NCBI GenBank assembly: GCA_031278025.1
Contig: JAITLF010000001.1
Location: forward strand, 1-10,990
Direction: 5' to 3'
DNA length: 10,990 nucleotides
From: Treponema sp.
GTDB taxonomy: Bacteria; Spirochaetota; Spirochaetia; Treponematales; Breznakiellaceae
Position numbers and translations under genes: made by a program. The notes under the pieces were generated by a model, which was not told the DNA's origin, did no database searches, and saw only the letters and a program-made list of their open reading frames with translations. Below, piece after piece: positions 5,598 to 10,990 of this stretch. The number at the start of each line of letters is the position of its first letter. Within the stretch, counting starts at the first letter, position 1.

Positions 5598-6620
5598 CTA
5601 TTCCTTCTTATTGCCCAGTACAACAATAAACCGCTGGAGGCCGATAAACAGCAGGAGCAGTATTCCTACGGTTATTTTGGTCCACCAGGAGTTGATTCGT
5701 CCGTTAAACATGATCAGCGACTGAATGATGGCAATGGTAAGGGAGCCGAACACCGACCCATATACATAGCCTACGCCGCCTGACAGCAGCGTGCCGCCGA
5801 TAACCACCGCGGCAATGGCGTCCATCTCCATGCCCTGGCCGTGGAGGCCGTAGCCCGAAAGCATGTAGAGGCTGAACACCACGCCGGACACGGCGGAGCA
5901 GAACCCGTTCACCGTGTAAATGGCAATCTTCGTTTTCCGCACCGGAATGCCCAGGAGTACCGCCGACTGTTCGCTGCCGCCGATGGCGTATATATTTCGC
6001 CCGAATCTGGTATGCAGGGAAATGTAAATAACCGCGATGATCATGATAAAGGCTATTATCACGTTCAATGAAATAAACGGGACTCCCGTTCCGGTGCCGA
6101 AACGGAGTTTCCAGATAGCCAGGCCGCTCAGGGTTTGGTTGCTGATTGAAATTGACTGGATGCTGATGAGGTAACAGGCCCCCCGTGCAAAAAACATCCC
6201 CGCCAGGGTAGCGATAAACGGCGGTACGTTCCAGAAGGCGATGATACACCCCATGAGGAAACCGATAACGCCGCCGGTAATGACGGCGATACAAACCGCG
6301 GCAAAAGGATCGGCATGGGCAAACTCGGTGAGGGAGGAAATGATCATGGTGGTAAGGGCAACGACGGAACCGACCGAAAGATCTATGCCGCCGGAAAGTA
6401 TTACCAGCGTCATGCCTAGCGCGGAAATGATCAGGTAGGATTTATCGATAAACAGATTGAGGAAGGTCTGAACATCGAAAAAACCCCGGTACGAAACAGA
6501 GCCGAAGACGAAGGCGGCAAAAAACAGCAGCGTTGCCGCGGCTACGGAAAGATACCTTGCAGCGAAGGCTTCTATATTTAGTTTTTTTATAGTTAGTTTT
6601 TTTGTATTTACTTTTTTCAT
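5598..6620 (-). CDS. yjfF: Sugar ABC transporter permease YjfF (galactofuranose-type)
   Basis: Second inner-membrane permease of the importer, 340 aa against ~331 for E. coli YjfF, of the BPD_transp_2/RbsC family. It is hydrophobic throughout, with about 8-10 membrane segments. The family signature GMTLVILSGGIDLSVGS is at 69-85. A later loop, FGRNIYAIGGSEQSAVLLGI, matches the cytoplasmic segment that contacts the ATPase. Its ATG overlaps the ytfT stop by four bases (ATGA), so translation is probably coupled. The first ~17 codons are very A-rich (runs of A6, A7 and A7), giving three Lys-Lys pairs. Last gene of the ytfQ-ytfR-ytfT-yjfF operon. It differs from RbsC-type systems in that two distinct permeases presumably form a heterodimer. 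The substrate in this organism is inferred only from the E. coli system. Confidence 0.93.
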   Translation of the reverse strand: MKKVNTKKLTIKKLNIEAFAARYLSVAAATLLFFAAFVFGSVSYRGFFDVQTFLNLFIDKSYLIISALGMTLVILSGGIDLSVGSVVALTTMIISSLTEFAHADPFAAVCIAVITGGVIGFLMGCIIAFWNVPPFIATLAGMFFARGACYLISIQSISISNQTLSGLAIWKLRFGTGTGVPFISLNVIIAFIMIIAVIYISLHTRFGRNIYAIGGSEQSAVLLGIPVRKTKIAIYTVNGFCSAVSGVVFSLYMLSGYGLHGQGMEMDAIAAVVIGGTLLSGGVGYVYGSVFGSLTIAIIQSLIMFNGRINSWWTKITVGILLLLFIGLQRFIVVLGNKKE

Positions 6621-7693
6621 GCCTCACTTCCTCCCGCTGAACCGGCGGCGCTCACGCGCCCGCTTACGCGGATAAAGAAACCCGCGGCGACGCTCGACTG
6701 GAGGAAGCAGACCAGTACGACGACCAGGGCTTTAACCACCAGGGATACTTCCGGCGGTACGCCAAAGGAGTAAATCGTTGTTGTCAGTGTTTGTATCAGC
6801 AGGGCGCCGGCAACGCCTCCCGCCAGGCTGAATTTGCCGCCGGACATATTGGCGCCGCCGATAACCGCGGCAAGAATGGCGTCAAGTTCCATATTAAGCC
6901 CCGCATTATTCGCGTCGGAAGCTTTTATGTTGGAGCAGACGATAAGCCCCGCCACGCCGGAGCAGAAGGCGCAGAAAATAAAACTGAACATCTTTACCGC
7001 TTTTTCGTTAATGCCCGCGTACCAGCTTGCCGCGGCGTTGCCGCCTACCGCGGCGGTAAACAAACCCAGGGAGGTCTTTTTGGTTAACACCTGCGCGATG
7101 ACAAACACCGCCAGGGCCATGTACACCGGGAAGGGCAGTCCCAACACATACCCGTCATACCCGATAAAATGGAATGGTTTGTAATAAATCGTGATGATTT
7201 GTCCGCCGGTAATAAGCTGGGCAATACCCCGTCCGGCTACCATCAGTACCAGGGTAGCGACAATAGGCTGTATCTTGCCGTAGGCAACCAGGAAGCCGTT
7301 CCACGCGCCCAACGCCAGCGCGAGGACCAGGGACGCGGCAATAGCCAGCGCCATTGGCGTCTGAGATAGGTAGGTTTGAACGCCGTCAACTATTACCAGT
7401 TGGCCGCCGATAAGCCGGGCAACCATTGCGCCGGTAATGGCGATAACCGCTCCGACCGAAAGATCCGCCCCGCCGGTAGAAGCGATCACCAGGGTCATTC
7501 CCAGGGAAAGCAGGACAAGGCTGGACCCCCGTTTTAGGATATCAATCAGCGTACCGAACAGGTGTCCATCCATAATACTGATGACAAAAAAATTCTTGGT
7601 GAAAATAAGATTGAAGAGGAGAAGCAGGGCCAGTACGACCAGGGCGCTAAAAACTTTGCTGCCCGCGAGGGAGGTGAACTTTTTTTGCGCCAT
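6617..7693 (-). CDS. ytfT: Sugar ABC transporter permease YtfT (galactofuranose-type)
   Basis: First permease of the importer, 358 aa against ~341 in E. coli, RbsC-like family in the inner membrane. After a short basic N-terminus comes a membrane segment (about 14-31, VFSALVVLALLLLFNLIF). The signature GMTLVIASTGGADLSVGA is at 65-82, and near the C-terminus ELDAILAAVIGGANMSGG, typical of this family, precedes the last membrane helices. The ATG follows the ytfR stop after one base (TAG-T-ATG), and its ribosome site GGAGG lies inside the end of ytfR, so the two are translationally linked. It overlaps yjfF by four bases at the other end. The C-terminus ends in a short Gly/Ser/Ala tail. Confident on family; the galactofuranose specificity is by analogy. 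Confidence 0.94.
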   Translation of the reverse strand: MAQKKFTSLAGSKVFSALVVLALLLLFNLIFTKNFFVISIMDGHLFGTLIDILKRGSSLVLLSLGMTLVIASTGGADLSVGAVIAITGAMVARLIGGQLVIVDGVQTYLSQTPMALAIAASLVLALALGAWNGFLVAYGKIQPIVATLVLMVAGRGIAQLITGGQIITIYYKPFHFIGYDGYVLGLPFPVYMALAVFVIAQVLTKKTSLGLFTAAVGGNAAASWYAGINEKAVKMFSFIFCAFCSGVAGLIVCSNIKASDANNAGLNMELDAILAAVIGGANMSGGKFSLAGGVAGALLIQTLTTTIYSFGVPPEVSLVVKALVVVLVCFLQSSVAAGFFIRVSGRVSAAGSAGGSEA

Positions 7694-7694
7694 A

Positions 7695-9203
7695 CTATAC
7701 CTCCGCGCTTGCTATGGTTTTGAGAATTTTTTCTTCGCTCATATCCGCTCCCGAAACTTCGGCGATTTTTTTTCGGTCCCGCATAACGGCGATACGATCC
7801 GAGCAGCGGATCACCTCTTCCAGCTCCGAAGAGATAAACACCAGCGCCATGCCTTCATCGCAGAGCTTCATCGCCAGGTTCATGATTTCAGCCTTGGCAT
7901 GCACGTCTATGCCCCGTGTCGGCTCGTCAAGGATCAGGAGTTCCGGTTTGGTAACGAGCCAGCGGGCCAGAATCACCTTTTGCTGATTGCCCCCCGAAAG
8001 ATTGCCCGCGGGCATTTCCGGCGACGGGGTAACGATGTTGAGCAGTTTTATGTACTCCTCGGCGATTTCTTCCTGCTTCTGCCGGGAAACAAATTGAGGG
8101 ATGCCGTTTTTTGCCTGCATTACCAAAATGATGTTTTCCCGCACCGACAGTTCCGGGATGATGCCGTATTTTTTGCGATCCTCCGGGCAGAAAGCGATAA
8201 ACTCCTTAATAGCGTCTCCCGGCCGTTTGAATGAACGTTTCCGCCGCCCTATCAACAGTTCCCCCGAATCCGCCTCGTCAATGCCGAAAAGGAGGCCCGC
8301 CGCTTCGGTACGGCCCGAACCCAAGAGGCCCGCCAGCCCCAGGGTTTCGCCCTTCCGTATCACCAGATTAAAAGGATCGATCCTGCGCCGCTTGCCGAGG
8401 TTTTTCGCCTCAACCAAAACCTCGTTCCCGGCCTTGTCCCCCCATGTCTTGTCCCGCTTTTCCAGTGACGAGAAATCTTTCCCTACCATGTGGGAAACCA
8501 GTTCCAGTTTGGGAAGATCCTTTAACACAAATTCTCCTATCAGTTTGCCGTTCCGAAGAACGGTAACCCGGTCGCATAATTCATAAACCTGATCGAGAAA
8601 GTGGGAGATAAATATAACCGAAAGACCCTCGTCCCGCAGCTTCCGCACGGTGGCGAAAAGCTGTTCGACCTCGGGGCGGTCAAGGCTTGAGGTAGGCTCG
8701 TCGAGGATCAGCACCGTAGAGTTCATGTTTACCGCCCGTGCTATGGCTATCATCTGCTTGATTGCCACCGAATAGGAGCCTAAAAGACGGGTAACATCAA
8801 TGGTTATCGTAAGCCGGCGCAACGCTTCTTCCGCGCCGGTTCTGATATACTTCCAGTCAATTTTTCCGGCCCGCGTTTTCTGCCGGCCCGCGTAAATGTT
8901 TTCCGCGACCGTAAGATTATCGCAGAGGTTAACCTCCTGATACACGGAGTTGATTCCTAACAGGCGGGCTTCCAGGGGACTTGCAGGATGAATTTCTTCA
9001 CCATTCAGAACAATAGTTCCCCCGTTTTTCCGGTAAACCCCGGTAAGGATTTTGATGAGCGTCGACTTTCCCGCCCCGTTTTCACCCATCAGGGAATGGA
9101 TTTCCCCCCGGCGCAAGGTAAAGTCAACATGGTCCAGGGCATGAACGCCGGGAAACCGAATGTCAATGCCGGACATTTTAAGAATAGTATCGTTGTCAGC
9201 CAT
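7695..9203 (-). CDS. ytfR: Sugar ABC transporter ATP-binding protein YtfR, two fused ATPase domains
   Basis: Cytoplasmic ATPase subunit that powers the importer; 502 aa, the normal size for RbsA/MglA-type double ATPases. Domain one: Walker A GENGAGKST (40-48), Q-loop VYQE (87-90), a weak signature around SYSVAIKQ (143-150), Walker B VLILDEPTSSLD (164-175) and H-loop His201. Domain two: Walker A is degenerate, AGLLGSGRTE (291-300) with Arg in place of the catalytic Lys. Its signature LSGGNQQ (402-408) and Walker B LLILDEPTRGID (422-433) are good, but the H-loop histidine is replaced (FISSELEE). One strong and one degenerate site are usual in this family. The ATG at 9203 has AGGA six bases upstream. 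A longer reading to 9278 would translate the hairpin-rich spacer and is rejected. Confidence 0.96.
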   Translation of the reverse strand: MADNDTILKMSGIDIRFPGVHALDHVDFTLRRGEIHSLMGENGAGKSTLIKILTGVYRKNGGTIVLNGEEIHPASPLEARLLGINSVYQEVNLCDNLTVAENIYAGRQKTRAGKIDWKYIRTGAEEALRRLTITIDVTRLLGSYSVAIKQMIAIARAVNMNSTVLILDEPTSSLDRPEVEQLFATVRKLRDEGLSVIFISHFLDQVYELCDRVTVLRNGKLIGEFVLKDLPKLELVSHMVGKDFSSLEKRDKTWGDKAGNEVLVEAKNLGKRRRIDPFNLVIRKGETLGLAGLLGSGRTEAAGLLFGIDEADSGELLIGRRKRSFKRPGDAIKEFIAFCPEDRKKYGIIPELSVRENIILVMQAKNGIPQFVSRQKQEEIAEEYIKLLNIVTPSPEMPAGNLSGGNQQKVILARWLVTKPELLILDEPTRGIDVHAKAEIMNLAMKLCDEGMALVFISSELEEVIRCSDRIAVMRDRKKIAEVSGADMSEEKILKTIASAEV

Positions 9204-9354
9204 AATATTTCCTGCACGTAAAGAAGGAGGGGGGAGCCTGCGGGCCTGCGGAACACCTTCGACCTCTTGCGCCCCCACGCCGTTGCGGACTCCCCTCTCT
9301 CCGGGAGGCGCTACCCCCGTAACGCCTCAATCACCTTAAGGATATGTACAGCTC
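9204..9354 (-). promoter_or_regulatory. Hairpin-rich spacer between ytfQ and ytfR
   Basis: This is the only real gap in the operon (151 bases). On the mRNA strand the first hairpin (9328-9305) pairs GAGGCG with CGCCTC and, past a T-G wobble, TAC with GTA around a GGGG loop. A second, long-range stem pairs 9299-9290 with 9236-9227 at nine of ten positions. Neither has a T-tract. In binding-protein ABC operons such spacers commonly protect the binding-protein mRNA from 3' decay and limit downstream expression. That role is inferred here. Confidence 0.55.
9305..9328 (-). repeat. Hairpin after ytfQ
   Basis: Arms 9305-9314 and 9319-9328 pair over ten positions, with one T-G wobble on the mRNA strand and a four-base loop. 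It begins 27 bases after the ytfQ stop. No T-run follows, so it is more likely an mRNA-stabilising structure than a full terminator. Confidence 0.6.
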
Positions 9355-10395
9355 CTAATACTGTCTGGTTGGATAGGCGGTTTCGGCGTTGGTCCAGTCA
9401 AACTGGCCCTCTTCGGATTCTACCCACCATGTGATGGGCTGCTTCGTGAGAATTTTCACTGCGGTATCCATAACCTGGGGACCGAGCAACGGGTTGCATT
9501 CGATGGTGGCGTTCAGCTCTTTTCGGAGCATGGCGTCAAACGCGCCTTTTACCGCGTCAATGGACACGATAATAATATCGGAGCCGGGTTTTTTACCCGC
9601 GGCGTTGATGGCGTCAATGGCGCCGATAGCCATGTCGTCATTTTGGGCAAAGAGGATGTCGATGTCATTCGCCTGGGGGCTCTTCATCCAGGCTTCCATG
9701 ACCTGCTGGCCCTCGGCGCGGGTAAAGTTGCCGGTCTGCCTGAAGATGGTCTTGTAATTGGGATACTTGGCAATATCCTCGTTCCAGCCTTCCGTGCGGC
9801 CTACCTGAGCGCCTGAACCGGTGGTGCCTTCAAGAATGGCAACATTGATGTCAACACTGCCGTCATCTTTCTTTTTGGTGTTGCCGGTGGTCTTCATATA
9901 GTTGACGACCCACTGAACAGCCTTCTTCGCCTCCGCCTGCATGTTGGAACCGATAAACGCGGTAATATAGTCTTCCTGCCGCTTGCCAGCGGCCAGAGTT
10001 ACCTGGCGGTCCACGCAGATAACGGGGATACCCGCGTCTTTGATTTCCTGCAGGATCGCGTCCCAGCCGGTTTCAACCACCGGGGTAAAGCCGATAATAT
10101 CAACCTTCTGCCGGATGAACGAGCGGATAGCCTGCATCTGGTTTTCCTGCTTCTGCTGGGCGTCAGAGAAAATGAGTTCGATGTTCCATTCCTCCGCCGC
10201 GGCCTTGACCGAATTGGTACAGGCCGTGCGCCATTCCGATTCCGCGCCTATCTGGGAATAGCCCATGACGATCTTGCGATCCATACCCCGTGTTACGCCG
10301 CCTGCAGAACCGCCTCCTGACGACTGCTGTCCGCCGCCGGCGAAGGCAGCGGACGCGGTTACGAGAACCAATAAAACGGCAAAGATTTTTTTCAT
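9355..10395 (-). CDS. ytfQ: Galactofuranose-type sugar-binding protein YtfQ
   Basis: Periplasmic substrate-binding protein that delivers sugar to the YtfT/YjfF permeases; 346 aa against 318 in E. coli. A signal peptide covers 1-19 (core FAVLLVLV, cleavage after AFA). It is followed by a Gly/Ser/Gln linker without Cys, so it is not a lipoprotein. The periplasmic-binding-protein type 1 fold then matches E. coli YtfQ closely: GYSQIGAESEWRTA (45-58), DAQQKQENQMQAIRSF (78-93), TPVVETGW (104-111), QTGNFTRAEGQQVMEAW (220-236), NDDMAIGAI (252-260) and SIDAVKGAF (278-286). E. coli YtfQ binds galactofuranose; residues matching its sugar contacts look kept, but the ligand here is not proven. The ATG at 10395 has an excellent AGGAGG (10406-10401) five bases away; a longer reading to 10644 is only open spacer. 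First gene of the operon. Confidence 0.96.
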   Translation of the reverse strand: MKKIFAVLLVLVTASAAFAGGGQQSSGGGSAGGVTRGMDRKIVMGYSQIGAESEWRTACTNSVKAAAEEWNIELIFSDAQQKQENQMQAIRSFIRQKVDIIGFTPVVETGWDAILQEIKDAGIPVICVDRQVTLAAGKRQEDYITAFIGSNMQAEAKKAVQWVVNYMKTTGNTKKKDDGSVDINVAILEGTTGSGAQVGRTEGWNEDIAKYPNYKTIFRQTGNFTRAEGQQVMEAWMKSPQANDIDILFAQNDDMAIGAIDAINAAGKKPGSDIIIVSIDAVKGAFDAMLRKELNATIECNPLLGPQVMDTAVKILTKQPITWWVESEEGQFDWTNAETAYPTRQY

Positions 10396-10400
10396 TTCTT

Positions 10401-10406
10401 CCTCCT
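10401..10406 (-). promoter_or_regulatory. Strong ribosome binding site of ytfQ
   Basis: AGGAGG on the minus strand, five bases before the ATG. It is the best Shine-Dalgarno in the window, suits a highly expressed binding protein, and decides the start against the longer open frame. Confidence 0.85.
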
Positions 10407-10430
10407 GGAAATAAATTAGATCCATCTCAG

Positions 10431-10457
10431 TGTACCCGTGAAACCGCACGGAGTACA
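10431..10457 (-). promoter_or_regulatory. Hairpin / possible operator in the ytfQ leader
   Basis: TGTAC (10431-10435) pairs with GTACA (10453-10457), and CCGTG (10436-10440) pairs with CACGG (10447-10451), leaving a one-base bulge and a six-base loop. It is centred about 50 bases before the ytfQ ATG. It could be a 5' UTR hairpin or a dyad bound by a sugar-responsive regulator. The sequence alone does not decide. Confidence 0.4.
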
Positions 10458-10469
10458 TAAAGATATTTA

Positions 10470-10487
10470 TTGAATTTGGTTGAATTT
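10470..10487 (-). promoter_or_regulatory. Two direct TTGAATTT repeats upstream of ytfQ, possible promoter region
   Basis: TTGAATTT occurs at 10470-10477 and 10480-10487, ten bases apart, which is one helical turn, in an AT-rich stretch. On the minus strand this could include a TTCAAC -35-like box with TATGTA about 19 bases on, but the match is weak. It is the most likely site for the ytfQ promoter or an activator. Confidence 0.35.
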
Positions 10488-10557
10488 TTTCGGGAAAACG
10501 CGGAACATGGCAGCCGGGTGCCGTTGCGTGTTTGGCTTTTTTACGGGGGAAGGTTTG

Positions 10558-10697
10558 TTTTTTTGTGGTGATGCAGAAAGTATGATAAGGCACCCATGGC
10601 CATAATTGATGGTGATGGCTATTTGCATATTTCCATTTTACCATCTTCCCGCCACATTGCCTTCTTTCTCATACTTTCTGCATCACCACCCAAAAAA
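10558..10697. mobile_element. Possible MITE-like element with 21-base perfect terminal inverted repeats
   Basis: The arms 10565-10585 and 10669-10689 (starting GTGGTGATGCAGAAAG on the left) are exact complements over 21 bases. A T7 run precedes the left arm and an A6 run follows the right one, lengthening the stem past a two-base bulge. The 83 bases between have no coding character. AGGTTT stands on both sides (10551-10556 and 10701-10706) and could be a target duplication or chance. No transposase is present, so a mobile nature is inferred from structure only. It may alternatively be a long regulatory stem. Confidence 0.4.
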
Positions 10698-10724
10698 GAG
10701 AGGTTTCCCGTCAGGAAACCTCTC
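10691..10724 (-). terminator. Intrinsic terminator on the minus strand
   Basis: GAGAGGTTTCC and GGAAACCTCTC (10698-10708/10714-10724) form an 11-base perfect stem with a five-base loop. On the minus strand the stem is followed directly by TTTTTT. This is a textbook intrinsic terminator for transcripts entering from the right, where no gene is visible in the window. It shares bases with the longer hairpin 10701-10742, so only one of the two can form. Confidence 0.75.
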
Positions 10725-10801
10725 TTTCCTGACGGGAAACCTGGGTTTTTGATCAAGAGACCTGGGTTTTTGATCAGGAAACCTGGGTTTCCTGGAATTA
10801 T
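10697..10801. repeat. Degenerate tandem array of about five 21-base units
   Basis: Units start at 10697, 10718, 10739, 10760 and 10781. The clearest begin ACCTGGGTTT, and two continue TTGATCA. The units can pair with each other: an 18-base perfect stem 10701-10718/10725-10742, an 11-base stem within 10698-10724, and a nine-base stem CAGGAAACC/GGTTTCCTG (10775-10783/10786-10794). The period equals that of the larger array at 5123-5458, and both contain a CCTGGG/CCCAGG core. Confidence 0.7.
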
Positions 10802-10990
10802 GCCAAACTTGGGCGGCGACCCTGGGGGAGGGGGCGGAGCCCCGCCGGGGTCCGCCCGCACTCCACGGGGCGCTGCCCGGACCCAGCGTGCCTCTCCCTG
10901 CTCCCCGCAGGGCTCTGCCTCGCACCCCGCCGAGGGTCCACCTCTTACATGATGGCTGGATACGTTTCCAAATCACCTGAAGGCTTTCAG
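10802..10990. other. GC-rich stretch at the window end, no gene supported
   Basis: It holds nested GC hairpins: GGGGC-GGA-GCCCC at 10831-10843 and GGGTCCG/CGGACCC at 10848-10854/10878-10884. Frames open on both strands give only Pro/Gly/Arg-rich low-complexity products without ribosome sites. Composition becomes more balanced after about 10940, where the next locus may begin. Confidence 0.5.

Noticed and set aside
7437..8234. Plus-strand frame over the ytfT/ytfR boundary
   Set aside because: It is antisense to two strongly supported transporter genes, with no start signal and no family.
9204..9278. N-terminal extension of ytfR to 9278
   Set aside because: It translates the hairpin spacer; the ATPase domain begins right after the ATG at 9203, which has its own ribosome site.
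10396..10644. N-terminal extension of ytfQ to 10644
   Set aside because: It would bury the signal peptide behind 83 residues; the ATG at 10395 has a perfect ribosome site and signal sequence.
10596..10952. Pro/Gly-rich frames at the right end on both strands
   Set aside because: They translate inverted and tandem repeats and a GC-rich block; no start signals or families.

Overview
The window looks like a chromosomal piece of a Treponema-type spirochete, most plausibly one of the insect-gut treponemes. This is inferred from protein character only. The serine hydroxymethyltransferase is the long form I associate with treponemes and chlamydiae, and a relaxed-lipobox LEA14-like lipoprotein and an E. 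coli-type ytfQ-ytfR-ytfT-yjfF sugar importer are present. Intergenic DNA is GC-rich and full of inverted and tandem repeats. No rRNA, tRNA, CRISPR array or transposase was seen.

Layout. (1) 1-935 is a prophage scar. It holds the 3' part of a phage-like gene, then the first ~30 codons of an HTH/terminase-small-subunit-like gene. That gene is joined head-on, at about 538/539, to the surviving N-terminal half of a minus-strand BRO-N gene. A structured terminator-like hairpin lies just upstream of the BRO gene. (2) 936-1259 is a leader-like spacer with a 24-base near-palindrome and a 15-base inverted repeat, followed by glyA (plus strand). (3) A 431-base spacer without a convincing gene separates glyA from convergent rdgB (minus strand), a house-cleaning XTP/dITP pyrophosphatase. 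(4) A plus-strand two-domain LEA14-like lipoprotein follows. (5) Between this gene and the convergent transporter operon lies a perfect-period array of 16 x 21 bases (5123-5458). Its arms can pair in two alternative registers, and all sequence variation lies outside those arms. (6) 5598-10395, minus strand, is the complete operon ytfQ (binding protein), ytfR (double ATPase), ytfT and yjfF (two permeases). The last three are tightly coupled, and a hairpin-rich gap separates ytfQ from ytfR. (7) 10396-10990 is upstream of ytfQ. It holds direct repeats and a hairpin close to the gene, a 21-base inverted repeat that may bound a small mobile element, and a second 21-base-period degenerate array. That array forms an intrinsic terminator that competes with a longer hairpin. 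A GC-rich block follows to the window end.

Functionally the intact genes are ordinary: one-carbon metabolism (glyA), nucleotide-pool cleaning (rdgB), an envelope lipoprotein, and an ABC importer that in E. coli takes up galactofuranose. The most unusual material is non-coding: the two 21-base arrays, the possible attenuator, the inverted-repeat element and the prophage deletion junction. I see no convincing new multi-gene system.
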